From Bacillaceae bacterium OF18-1A (lineage in GTDB: Bacteria > Bacillota > Bacilli > Bacillales > Bacillaceae_G), in NCBI GenBank assembly GCA_027694045.1, contig JAQEWB010000009.1, forward strand, positions 74,218-90,840: a stretch of 16,623 bases of DNA. The letters are read 5' to 3'. Below, one piece after another: positions 6,280 to 14,236 of the stretch. The translations under genes and the position numbers were made by a program. Position 1 is the first letter of the stretch. Each line of letters starts with the position of its first letter. Below the pieces are notes generated by a model. The model saw nothing but the letters and a program-made list of their open reading frames with translations, did not search any database and was not told the DNA's origin.

Positions 6280-6409
6280 GTATAGATACGTGTTTAAGAC
6301 ACCATCCAAAAGATTTAGAAGATTACTTAGTGGCTTGGCGCTTTTGGATGAAGGAGATGTAATAGATCAATTATCGGCCTTAGTAAAAAATATAAGGATA
6401 GGAGAATGA
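6280..6409 (+). pseudogene. 3' remnant of a gene interrupted by the transposon
   Basis: From 6282 a protein-like frame reads IDTCLRHHPKDLEDYLVAWRF and then goes out of phase. A second frame continues LDEGDVIDQLSALVKNIRIGE to a TGA at 6407-6409. One missing T in the run at 6342-6345 would join them into a single sequence (AWRF-LDEGD). The end overlaps the downstream MBL gene at ATGA, which looks like an old operon junction. Across the transposon, bases 4410-4482 are in the same frame as the first part and have no stop, so the insertion probably lies inside the gene, but no start codon with a ribosome site is seen. The family is not recognised. Confidence 0.55.
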
Positions 6410-6411
6410 AT

Positions 6412-7236
6412 ATGAGAAATTTCGTTTGTACAACGTGTGGCGTTCAGTATGCAGCGAGTGTAGATGAACCGGTGAGTTGTGTTATTTGTGATGAAGAGAG
6501 ACAATATATTAATCCAAAAGGGCAATCTTGGACGACTTTAGAAGATTTGCAAACTGGTGATACGTATAAAAATGAAATGACAGAAGAAGAAAATGGGCTT
6601 TATAGTTTTACAACTAAACCAGCATTTGCGATTGGTCAAACGGCATTTATGGTGAAAACAGAGTCGTATCGTTTATTGTGGGATTGTATTACTTATTTAG
6701 ATGAAGCGACCATTGAAAAAATAAAAGAACTTGGCGGATTAGATGCGATTGCATTGTCTCATCCGCACTATTATTCAACGCAAGTAGAGTGGGCAGAAAC
6801 GTTTGATGTACCAATTTACATACATGAAGACGATAAAGAGTGGGTGATGCGCCCAAGTAGTCGTATCATTTTTTGGTCTGGTGAGTCTTTACAATTAGCA
6901 GATGGATTAGTTATCCATCGTTTAGGTGGCCATTTCAAAGGTGGTTCTGTCTTGCATTGGGAAGAAGGAAATGATGGGAAAGGTATTTTGTTAACTGGTG
7001 ATATTATTCAAGTTGTAGCAGATCAAAATTGGGTAAGTTTTATGTACAGCTATCCGAACTTAATTCCATTACCTATGAGAAAAGTAGAAGAAATGGCGAA
7101 CCGAGTAAAAACACTTCAGTTTAATCGCTTATATAATGCTTTTCAGCGAGTCGTAAAAGAAAATGCGAATGAAGCAGTGGCACGTTCTGCAGAAAGATAT
7201 ATTGCGGCGTTAGAAGGTAAATTATTTTATACGTAA
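6412..7236 (+). CDS. MBL-fold metallo-hydrolase with N-terminal zinc-ribbon-like segment
   Basis: A 274-residue protein. It opens with CTTC (Cys6, Cys9) and CVIC (Cys23, Cys26), a small metal-knuckle pattern before the main domain. The metallo-beta-lactamase core shows SHPHYYS (His117, His119), GGHFKGGS (His174) and LTGDII (Asp197). The first motif reads H-x-H-x-x-S instead of the classical HxHxDH, so one metal site is altered. Many MBL relatives of this kind are hydrolases or lack known activity. I chose ATG 6412 because GGAG at 6401-6404 lies 7 bp upstream. ATG 6406 would add two residues and overlap the previous stop. It is followed by the broken hydrolase gene after 15 bp, so they formed an operon. 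Confidence 0.82.
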   Translation: MRNFVCTTCGVQYAASVDEPVSCVICDEERQYINPKGQSWTTLEDLQTGDTYKNEMTEEENGLYSFTTKPAFAIGQTAFMVKTESYRLLWDCITYLDEATIEKIKELGGLDAIALSHPHYYSTQVEWAETFDVPIYIHEDDKEWVMRPSSRIIFWSGESLQLADGLVIHRLGGHFKGGSVLHWEEGNDGKGILLTGDIIQVVADQNWVSFMYSYPNLIPLPMRKVEEMANRVKTLQFNRLYNAFQRVVKENANEAVARSAERYIAALEGKLFYT

Positions 7237-7251
7237 AAGGAGGATAGGTTA

Positions 7252-7813
7252 ATGAAGACGTTAGTATGCTTTGGTGATAGTATTACAGCTGATGAGACAT
7301 TTTTTGATGGAACACCGAGATTAACGCCAAGGTTACAAACTTTGTTACCAGATTGGAAAATAGTGAATGCTGGTGTTCCTGGTGATAATACGTTCGATGC
7401 GTTAAAAAGGATAGGATGTATTATCATATAAACCAGACTTTGTAACAGTTTTTCTTGGTACGAATGATGCCGTTTCTTTTGCTCAAGTACCATTACAAAT
7501 ATATAAAGAAAACTTAAAGAAGATGGTAATCGGTATTTCGCCGGAAAAAGTACTATTTATTAGTCCTGCGCCCGTGGATGAAGAAAGACAGCGTAATAGA
7601 ACGAATAAAGTGCTCGGTCAGTATGCAGATGTGGTAGAGGAAGTGGCGAAAGAAACAGGTAGTCATTTTTAAAATTTGCATGCTGAAATGATTCAAGAAA
7701 AGGATTATAAGAGATTTGTAGAAGATGAAGAGAAAGATGGGTTACATTTTGGATCGGAAGGCTATAAGTATTTAGCTATAGCAATTGGTGAAAAGTTAAA
7801 AGAGATTTTATAA
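7252..7813 (+). pseudogene. SGNH/GDSL hydrolase gene with a frameshift and a nonsense codon
   Basis: The reading begins at ATG 7252 after AAAGGAGG with MKTLVCFGDSIT, block I of SGNH esterases. It runs through a normal fold start (NAGVPGDNTFDALKRI) and stops at 7429-7431. The right continuation lies in another frame from 7415: DVLSYKPDFVTVFLGTNDA, which holds block III (GTND). Losing two bases of an AGAG stretch near 7413 would explain the shift. Further on, TAA at 7670-7672 replaces what should be a Leu codon in SHF-LNLHAEM, a single-base change. The end DGLHFGSEGYKY holds block V (DxxH), and the frame closes at TAA 7811-7813. All three motifs survive, but no single chain contains them, so it is recently inactivated. 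Confidence 0.9.
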
Positions 7814-7845
7814 AAAAGCAAAGTGCCCAACGCTTTGCTTTTTTG
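7812..7845 (+). terminator. Intrinsic terminator after the hydrolase pseudogene
   Basis: AAAAAGCAAAG pairs with CTTTGCTTTTT around a short loop, running into T residues. It directly follows the last TAA at 7811-7813 and ends the MBL/hydrolase operon. Confidence 0.8.
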
Positions 7846-7874
7846 ATGGTGTAGGGAGTAGCTGCTTCATAATC

Positions 7875-7898
7875 AACGACCTTAATATTAAGGTTGTT
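7875..7898. repeat. Near-perfect 24-bp palindrome
   Basis: The left arm AACGACCTTAAT (7875-7886) is the reverse complement of the right arm ATTAAGGTTGTT (7887-7898) except for one base pair. There is no loop, so it suits binding by a dimeric regulator better than an RNA hairpin. It stands about 360 bp upstream of the probable promoter of the permease gene. No regulator gene sits beside it. Confidence 0.6.
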
Positions 7899-8226
7899 AA
7901 ACTTAATAGAAGATAGTATCTTTCGATGTATATGAATTCAACACAAATAATATATATCCTAAAATTTAGTTTGTGTATGTTGCGAAAAAACATCTTTTTA
8001 ACTACATTAATTATTTATTAGAATAACTTTTTCATTTAAAGGAAGTTTTTTGATAAAGAGGAAAGGAATATATTTTTATAATGAATTACTTATATAAACA
8101 ATGTATTATTGTGTTTTTTACTAACTAATGCCGTTTTGAACGATAGAAACAACGGTTACATGCTTGTTCTAAAATGTTATCTATGTAAAATTATATGCAA
8201 TGAAAAAATCTGAAAATATAAAAATA

Positions 8227-8254
8227 TTAATTTTATAAATATACACGTTATAAT
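8227..8254 (+). promoter_or_regulatory. Possible promoter of the permease transcript
   Basis: TATAAT at 8249-8254 is a perfect -10 box, with TTAATT at 8227-8232 as a poor -35 at 16 bp spacing. Transcription would start near 8261, giving a leader of about 440 nt before the permease. The composition change right after the box supports a transcript beginning here. Confidence 0.35.
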
Positions 8255-8699
8255 GAGGGCGTCGAGAGATATTTTATCACCTCTAAAGAAATATGAAATT
8301 GAAACGAGTATTTTAAGAAAGGTGTGATCACAGAAAGAAGATTGTAAACATCGCACGGATTGGTGGGAACGATATCATCAATGTCGATGTATAGGGGTGG
8401 AAGACAAATGAGACAGGCTTAGATGGATTTTAGAAGGCGCTTACAATGATTGTGACTAGAGATAAATAGTTATTGAAAATATTGCGGAGTAGTTAGGGCT
8501 GCTATTCTCTTTTGTTCTCTTCATGATTATACACAATTGAATATTTTGTGAACGCTAACAAATCCATCAGGATGGCGACTAGAAATTTGATTTATTTAGA
8601 AGGGAGACTTCTCTGTAAGTAATTCAGTTTTCAAGAATGGTCAATATTCCGGGGCCTTAAAAAGAGATGTAAGAATAGGATACAGGGAGGAATTGTTAT

Positions 8700-10019
8700 A
8701 TGAATGGGAATACTGCAAAAAACATAGAATTTCAAGCTGAAAATAATGCAGTCAAAAATGAGAATTATCCAGATCCTAAAAAGTGGCATAAACAGGATAC
8801 TACATGGGCACTCAGCCTATTTGGAACAGCAATTGGAGCAGGAGTACTTTTCTTGCCTATTAATGCAGGTTCAGGTGGTTTAATATCATTATTGCTAATT
8901 ACATTACTTGCGTATCCTGTTATGTATTATTCACATAGGGCGCTTGCTAAAATGATATATGCTTCTAATTCTGCTGATGAGGGGATCACAGGTACAATTA
9001 GAGAGTATTTCGGGAATAAAGCAAGTATCATTTTTAACATCGTATATTTCGGTTCAATTTATACGATCGTGCTAATGTATTCAGTGGCACTTACAAATAC
9101 CGCAAGTAGTTTTATCGTGCATCAATTGCACATGCCGGAGCCTCCAAGGGCCATTTTATCTCTTGTATTAGTGCTTGGTCTTATCGCTATACTAAATTTT
9201 GGTCAAGATATTACTGTAAAGGTCATGAGTATGCTCGTGTATCCTTTCATAGCTTCTTTACTTTTTATCGCAATATCTTTAATTCCACAGTGGAATACGT
9301 CAATGCTTAGCTTTTCAGCTGTTTCTACTGCTTCAACAGGAACAGGATATTTCGGAACGGTATTAATGATTTTACCAATTATCGTATTCTCATTTAATCA
9401 TTCACCTATGATTTCATCATTTGTTGTGAAACAGAAAGCTACTTATGGAATAGAAGCTATTGATGCTAAATGTGCGCAAATACAAAAAGTTTGTTATATC
9501 ATGACATTCGTTGTTGTTATGTTCTTTGTTTGGAGTAGTGCACTGAGTTTGACTCCAGATGATATAAAAATGGCAAAAGAACAAAACTTATCAATTCTTT
9601 CATACCTTGCTAATGAGCTTAATTCACCTGTAATCACGATTGCAGCTCCAATCATTGCTTTTGTAGCTATTACAAAGTCTTTCCTTGGCCATTATATAGG
9701 AGCGTTTGAGGTAATGCGTGACATGATTATTAAGGTCGGTAAAAAACGTGGAAAAGATGTAGGAGAAAAAACAATTAAGACAATAGTCCTTACTTTTGTT
9801 GTATTAACATGTTGGTATGTTGCTTATGCAAACCCTAGTATTCTTGGAATTATTGATTCTCTAAGTGGTCCATTAGTTGCTGCTATCTTATGTTTATTAC
9901 CGATGTATGCAATTCGTAAAGTACCAGTACTAGCTAAACACCGAGGAAAGATAAGCAACGTATTTGTTATTATTGTAGGTGTACTTACTGTTGTAGCAAG
10001 TATTAAGTCATTATTCTAA
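8700..10019 (+). CDS. Amino-acid permease of the HAAAP family (serine/threonine-type)
   Basis: A 439-residue inner-membrane protein with about 11 hydrophobic segments, starting near residue 34. The N-terminal GTAIGAGVLFLP (42-53) is the unwound first helix typical of the hydroxy/aromatic amino acid permease family, which includes SdaC- and TdcC-like serine and threonine carriers. Residues 1-30 are hydrophilic and cytoplasmic. SFNHSPMISSFV and the later AITKSFLGHYIGAFE also fit this family. It should import an amino acid together with a cation; the exact substrate cannot be decided. AGGGAGG at 8684-8690 precedes the ATG. It stands alone, with a terminator after it, and has an unusually long upstream region that may regulate it. 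Confidence 0.85.
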   Translation: MNGNTAKNIEFQAENNAVKNENYPDPKKWHKQDTTWALSLFGTAIGAGVLFLPINAGSGGLISLLLITLLAYPVMYYSHRALAKMIYASNSADEGITGTIREYFGNKASIIFNIVYFGSIYTIVLMYSVALTNTASSFIVHQLHMPEPPRAILSLVLVLGLIAILNFGQDITVKVMSMLVYPFIASLLFIAISLIPQWNTSMLSFSAVSTASTGTGYFGTVLMILPIIVFSFNHSPMISSFVVKQKATYGIEAIDAKCAQIQKVCYIMTFVVVMFFVWSSALSLTPDDIKMAKEQNLSILSYLANELNSPVITIAAPIIAFVAITKSFLGHYIGAFEVMRDMIIKVGKKRGKDVGEKTIKTIVLTFVVLTCWYVAYANPSILGIIDSLSGPLVAAILCLLPMYAIRKVPVLAKHRGKISNVFVIIVGVLTVVASIKSLF

Positions 10020-10030
10020 TTCACGATTTT

Positions 10031-10068
10031 GGGACAGACTTCTTCTTTTGGAGAGTTTGTCCCTTTTT
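10031..10068 (+). terminator. Intrinsic terminator after the permease gene
   Basis: GGGACAGACT (10031-10040) pairs with AGTTTGTCCC (10054-10063) with one G-U pair, followed by TTTTT. It lies 11 bp after the stop codon. Confidence 0.88.
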
Positions 10069-10201
10069 CAATTAGCGATAAAAGGTCATCTTTCACATAG
10101 AATCTTTTGTAAAGAAGGTTGCTTTAATACGTAACAATTTTGCTCTTATTGATTTTATGAGGTTTTTACGCATAATTGTAAGTAAGGGAGATGATTTCAA
10201 G

Positions 10202-10579
10202 TTGAGTAGGCTGAATATAAGTACAACCGTTTCAGGAGATATAATTGTTACCCGTCTTATCGGTAAGATTAAAACAGATGATGTTCATGAATGGTTTAAT
10301 GGCTTTGAACGGATTTGTCAGCAATTCATTTCTGAGGGGCGGAAATATAAATTATTGGTAGATAGAAAAGGGTACACGCCAGATCATTTTTCTGTTCAAA
10401 AAACATGGAAAGATAAGTTTTTTAATGAAACGATTTTGAATCACAGTAAGGCGATTGCTTTTCTACTAGAAGAAGGGGAGATAATGAATTATTTACAACA
10501 ATCCAATACAAAAGAATCTGTAAAATTTTTCGATGATTATGAACAGGCATTCATTTGGTTGAACGAATACCCTATATGA
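10202..10579 (+). CDS. SpoIIAA/STAS-like small cytosolic protein
   Basis: A 125-residue protein, if read from TTG 10202. AAGGGAG at 10184-10190 supports that start, while the in-frame ATG at 10157 has no ribosome site. It has an N-terminal strand pair (GDIIVTRLIGKI), an amphipathic helix, the strand KYKLLVDRKG, a second helix region, AIAFLLEE, and the end VKFFDDYEQAFIWLNE. This order, and a C-terminal FFxxxEEAxxWL-like motif, are typical of the SpoIIAA-like/STAS-fold family, whose members bind lipids or partner proteins. No anti-sigma or kinase gene lies beside it. The assignment rests on pattern, not on a diagnostic catalytic site. Confidence 0.6.
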   Translation: MSRLNISTTVSGDIIVTRLIGKIKTDDVHEWFNGFERICQQFISEGRKYKLLVDRKGYTPDHFSVQKTWKDKFFNETILNHSKAIAFLLEEGEIMNYLQQSNTKESVKFFDDYEQAFIWLNEYPI

Positions 10580-10590
10580 GACTTTTAACG

Positions 10591-10617
10591 AAACAGTTGC
10601 TCAATCAACTGTTTTTT
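10591..10617 (+). terminator. Intrinsic terminator after the SpoIIAA-like gene
   Basis: AAACAGTTG (10591-10599) pairs perfectly with CAACTGTTT (10605-10613) around a six-base loop, followed by more T residues. Confidence 0.9.
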
Positions 10618-10752
10618 TATGCCGTAAAGTTGTCTTTGTCTCTATACTTTGTAGTACGGAAAAAATACAAATATTTGAATCACGCATGTTTAAATTTGTG
10701 CCAACTGGATTAAAGAAGTAGCAAACTGTTGTACAAAATGTTTAGTACCTAT

Positions 10753-11384
<632 letters not shown>

Positions 11385-11472
11385 TGTCATGGGCATGGAT
11401 GTATTTTCGATTCGAGATGTTTTTCTTGATGGTAATAATTTGTGTAATGAATAAGTGAAGGTGTAGTAGGAA

Positions 11473-11516
11473 CGCTTTGAATTGTCACTATTAATATTGG
11501 GGACAATTAGAAAGCG
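11473..11516. promoter_or_regulatory. Long imperfect inverted repeat upstream of zwf
   Basis: CGCTTT (11473-11478) and AATTGTC (11480-11486) are mirrored by GACAATT (11502-11508) and AAAGCG (11511-11516), giving 13 matched pairs with a 15-bp centre. No T tract follows, so it is not a terminator. It lies about 80 bp before the zwf start in a region with no other feature, so it may be an operator of the pentose-phosphate genes or a leader hairpin. Confidence 0.45.
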
Positions 11517-11598
11517 ACAAATATAAAAATTGAAATCTGAGTACTTTTTTATTTTGACTATATCGGCAATGACTATACATCATAAGGGGGGACTGAAA

Positions 11599-13095
11599 TT
11601 GGAATCAATGACCTTTGTTTTATTTGGAGCAACAGGGGACTTAGCTAAAAGGAAAATTTACCCCGCACTATATAACTTATATATAGATCAAAAGCTTCCA
11701 AAGGAGATATCCGTTATTGGGCTTGGAAGACGTGAACTATCTCATTTAGATTTTCAAGGGAAAATAAAAGAATCAATCGCAACCTTTTCTCGTCACAGGG
11801 AAGAAGGTACTCCGGATATGGAAAGTTTTTTAGAGTATTTTCGTTATTGTCCATTAGATGTAAATAAGTCGGAAGATTATAAGTGGTTATTACAAGTCGT
11901 TCGTGAACGGGAAGAGGAACAGAGTATAAAAGGGAATAGAATGTTTTATCTTTCCGTTGCTCCTGACTTTTTCGAGACAATTGCTTTAAATATTAAAGAA
12001 AGTGGGCTTGATAACACCAATGGCTGGAAACGACTGATGATTGAAAAGCCGTTTGGTCACGATCTTCAATCTGCTCGTGAGCTGAATGAGAAGCTTAGTC
12101 GAACGTTTGAAGAAGATGAGATATATCGTATTGATCATTATTTAGGTAAACCGATGGTTCAAAACATTGAAGCGCTTGAATTTGCAAATCCTGTCCTTCA
12201 GTCAATTTGGAATAAAGAACATATAGCGAATGTGGAAATAACGGCTAGTGAAACGGTTGGGGTAGAAGAAAGAGCTGGATATTATGATCAAGCAGGAGCC
12301 ATTCGAGATATGGTTCAAAATCATATGTTACAAATATTAATGATGACTGCTATGAATCTCCCGGAAAAGGTTAACGCATGTGAAATTCGGGAGGGAAAAC
12401 GAAAGGTGATGGAGACGCTTCGTAAAGTGAAAAAAGAAGATGTCCAAAATCATATCATTCGTGGACAATACGCTTCAGGAGAGATAAAAGGCCAACCAGT
12501 TGTAGCGTATAAAGAGGAGCCGGGAGTAGACCCGTCTTCTCGTACAGACACATTTGTTGCTGCTCGTTTATGGATTGATAACCCATTTTGGACGGACGTT
12601 CCGTTTTATATACGGACAGGCAAAAGAATGAAAGAGAAGTCTACTCGCATTGTAATTGAATTTAAAAATACGTTAAAACAGCAATATCAAGATAGTAATC
12701 CAAATGTAGAGCCTAATTTGTTAATCATTGAAATTAGTCCAAGTGAAAATGTTTCACTCCAATTAAATAGTAAAAATCCATTGAAAAATGGAGAACTTGA
12801 ACCGATCCGTATTCATTTTACGTGTGAGCAAACAGGATTGGGAGTACCTGAAGCTTATGAAAGGCTTATTTATGACGCTATTTGCGGAGATGCTACATTC
12901 TTTGCACATTGGAAAGAAGTTGAATTGTCATGGGAATGGGTGCAGCCGATACTTGAAGCATTTGAGGAAAACTTATTGCCACTTCACGAATATGAGTCTG
13001 GTTCATATGGTCCAAATGCGGCTAATGAACTATTACAAGAAAGTGAATTTAAATGGTGGTTAGATGAGGAATTGAAAAAACAAGTGCGTTCTTGA
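11599..13095 (+). CDS. zwf: Glucose-6-phosphate 1-dehydrogenase
   Basis: The cytosolic enzyme oxidises glucose 6-phosphate to 6-phosphogluconolactone with NADP, the first step of the oxidative pentose-phosphate pathway. The protein has 498 residues, normal for the family. GATGDLAKRK (10-19) is the coenzyme-binding turn. EKPFG (149-153) and RIDHYLGK (177-184) are the substrate and active-site segments, with the catalytic His in the latter. I chose TTG 11599 because a run of G at 11586-11591 lies about 7 bp before it. An earlier in-frame start at 11530 has no ribosome site, and ATG 11608 is too far. Downstream lie a gnd remnant and tal, so the operon once held three enzymes. Confidence 0.97.
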   Translation: MESMTFVLFGATGDLAKRKIYPALYNLYIDQKLPKEISVIGLGRRELSHLDFQGKIKESIATFSRHREEGTPDMESFLEYFRYCPLDVNKSEDYKWLLQVVREREEEQSIKGNRMFYLSVAPDFFETIALNIKESGLDNTNGWKRLMIEKPFGHDLQSARELNEKLSRTFEEDEIYRIDHYLGKPMVQNIEALEFANPVLQSIWNKEHIANVEITASETVGVEERAGYYDQAGAIRDMVQNHMLQILMMTAMNLPEKVNACEIREGKRKVMETLRKVKKEDVQNHIIRGQYASGEIKGQPVVAYKEEPGVDPSSRTDTFVAARLWIDNPFWTDVPFYIRTGKRMKEKSTRIVIEFKNTLKQQYQDSNPNVEPNLLIIEISPSENVSLQLNSKNPLKNGELEPIRIHFTCEQTGLGVPEAYERLIYDAICGDATFFAHWKEVELSWEWVQPILEAFEENLLPLHEYESGSYGPNAANELLQESEFKWWLDEELKKQVRS

Positions 13096-13143
13096 ATGAT
13101 GGCAGCAATTTATGTAATAAAAGGTGGTTCAAGGAGGAAATAT

Positions 13144-13217
13144 ATGATGCAGGTAGGGTTAATTAGTCTAGGGAAAATAGGACTAAATTTGGCGGACATG
13201 CAGTAGAAAAGAAATAA
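13144..13217 (+). pseudogene. gnd: Internally deleted remnant of 6-phosphogluconate dehydrogenase gene
   Basis: AAGGAGG at 13131-13137 introduces ATG 13144. The reading MMQVGLISLGKIGLNLA is the NADP-binding start of 6-phosphogluconate dehydrogenase, normally GLIGLGKMGxNLA. It is then interrupted. In another frame the same DNA reads [10 protein letters not shown] and TAA (13215-13217), which matches the C-terminal end of the short (about 300-residue) form. So about 16 N-terminal and 10 C-terminal codons remain, and some 270 codons between them are gone. The two parts meet in AAATTTGGC, which could encode either side. The Gly-to-Ser and Met-to-Ile changes suggest drift since the loss. Position between zwf and tal supports the identity. 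Nothing functional can be made from it. Confidence 0.88.
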
Positions 13218-13260
13218 AAATTGTAATTCATTCACATTTAAAATTTGGAGGGAATTCATC

Positions 13261-13929
13261 ATGAAGTTTTTTATTGATACTGCAAATCTTGAGGACATAA
13301 AAAAAGCATATAAACTTGGAGTTTTAGCCGGTGTGACAACGAATCCTTCTTTAGTAGCAAAAGAAGGCATTAAATTTGAAGACCGCATTGCAGAAATTTG
13401 TCAGGCCGTACCTAACGTTGAATCTGTTTCGGCAGAAGTAACTCCCGATGCTGTTACGGCTGAAGAAATGATTACACAAGCAGAAGAGCTTATTAAAATT
13501 AACGGCGGCGATAAAAAAGTTACGATAAAACTTCCGATGACGCTAGCAGGATTAGAAGCTTGTCGCTATCTTACTGAAAAAGGTGTGAAAACAAACGTTA
13601 CCCTTATTTTCACTGTAAACCAAGCACTTTTAGCTGCTCGAGCAGGTGCAACGTACGTTTCACCATTTTTAGGCCGTTTAGACGATATTTCGGAAGATGG
13701 CGTACTATTAGTTGCTAAAATTGCTGAATTATTTGATGTCCATCAATTAGATGCACAAATTATTGCAGCTTCTGTCCGACACCCAGATCATGTAACGCGT
13801 GTAGCGATGGCAGGTGCTCACATTGCGACAATTCCTTATAAAGTCATTGAACAACTTGCTATGCATCCATTAACAGACCAAGGTATTGAAAAGTTTGCTG
13901 CGGATTGGGCAAAAGCACCTAAGTTATAA
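13261..13929 (+). CDS. tal: Transaldolase, short TalC/FSA-like form
   Basis: The enzyme moves a three-carbon unit between sugar phosphates in the non-oxidative pentose-phosphate branch, through a Schiff base on a lysine. At 222 residues it belongs to the short bacterial form related to fructose-6-phosphate aldolase. [16 protein letters not shown] contains Asp6, and GVTTNPSL (24-31) is the substrate turn. VTIKLPMT holds the probable catalytic Lys90. The later [15 protein letters not shown] and [12 protein letters not shown] segments are also typical. GGAGGG about 10 bp before the ATG sets the start. It follows zwf and the gnd remnant in one direction, with no terminator between, so it likely shares their transcript. 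Confidence 0.95.
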   Translation: MKFFIDTANLEDIKKAYKLGVLAGVTTNPSLVAKEGIKFEDRIAEICQAVPNVESVSAEVTPDAVTAEEMITQAEELIKINGGDKKVTIKLPMTLAGLEACRYLTEKGVKTNVTLIFTVNQALLAARAGATYVSPFLGRLDDISEDGVLLVAKIAELFDVHQLDAQIIAASVRHPDHVTRVAMAGAHIATIPYKVIEQLAMHPLTDQGIEKFAADWAKAPKL

Positions 13930-13971
13930 GGAAGTGAGTTTTTCCATAAAATTTCAAAAGTGTTAGTTTCC

Positions 13972-14034
13972 AAAAAGACCCCCTTATTAGCAAAGTTTTT
14001 AAAACGAAATGTTAATAAGGGAGAGTCTTTTTTT
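13972..14034 (+). terminator. Terminator after tal
   Basis: AAAAAGAC (13972-13979) pairs with GTCTTTTT (14025-14032), and CCCTTATTA (13981-13989) pairs with TAATAAGGG (14013-14021). A long apical loop separates the arms and more T residues follow. It ends the zwf-tal unit. Confidence 0.75.
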
Positions 14035-14109
14035 GTATAAATTTTGATGTTCTTTCGTGTAGAAGTTATTTATGAAGAAAAATGTGGTAACTTATAAGTA
14101 AGTACTTTG

Positions 14110-14213
14110 ATAAAGTGAAACTTTAATCAGTGGGGGGCATCCCCCCATCTAACTTTTTTGCTTTCGCTGAACTTTGAGGTTGGGGGTCTTACTGCCCGTT
14201 AATATGGGATAAA
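14110..14213. repeat. bcr1-like short interspersed repeat of the Bacillus cereus group
   Basis: A structured block lies between two direct repeats ATAAA (14110-14114 and 14209-14213; TTTAT on the other strand). TGGGGGG (14131-14137) pairs with CCCCCCA (14141-14147). The same C run can instead pair with GGGGG at 14182-14186, and CCC (14195-14197) can pair with GGG (14205-14207). The text, read on the - strand, resembles the bcr1 repeats known to be scattered in this group and flanked by TTTAT duplications. This copy is shorter (about 94 bp between the direct repeats) than the roughly 155 bp usually given. The match is from memory, not from a search. Confidence 0.6.
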
Positions 14214-14236
14214 CAAAAGCTATAGGAGAGAGAGTT

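Larger units (their letters stand above)
7846..8699. other. Long intergenic region before the permease gene
   Basis: About 850 bp without a convincing gene. 7850-8240 is very AT-rich and holds one striking palindrome (7875-7898). A likely -10 box lies at 8249-8254. From there to the permease start the DNA is clearly less AT-rich and has short open stretches in several frames, none long or with a ribosome site. A 10-bp palindrome TGTGATCACA lies at 8323-8332. I tested this part by eye for T-box, lysine, SAM, glycine, cobalamin and c-di-AMP riboswitch signatures and saw none. It may be an untranslated leader of about 430 nt, or the eroded remains of a gene. Confidence 0.5.

Noticed and set aside
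8323..8332. CRP-type site TGTGATCACA
   Set aside because: CRP/FNR sites have a 6-bp spacer between TGTGA and TCACA; here there is none, so it is treated as chance or another protein's site.
8339..8410. Small ORFs in two frames (RTDWWERYHQCRC and NIARIGGNDIINVDV)
   Set aside because: Both are short and overlapping, and neither has a start codon with a ribosome site or a known relative. Eroded coding DNA is possible but unproven.
8261..8699. T-box, lysine, SAM or c-di-AMP riboswitch
   Set aside because: None of the conserved cores I know could be found by eye, including the T-box GGTGG-ACCGCG element.
11530..11598. Upstream start for Zwf at 11530
   Set aside because: No ribosome site, and the extra residues do not match the family, whose members begin close to the GATGDLA motif.
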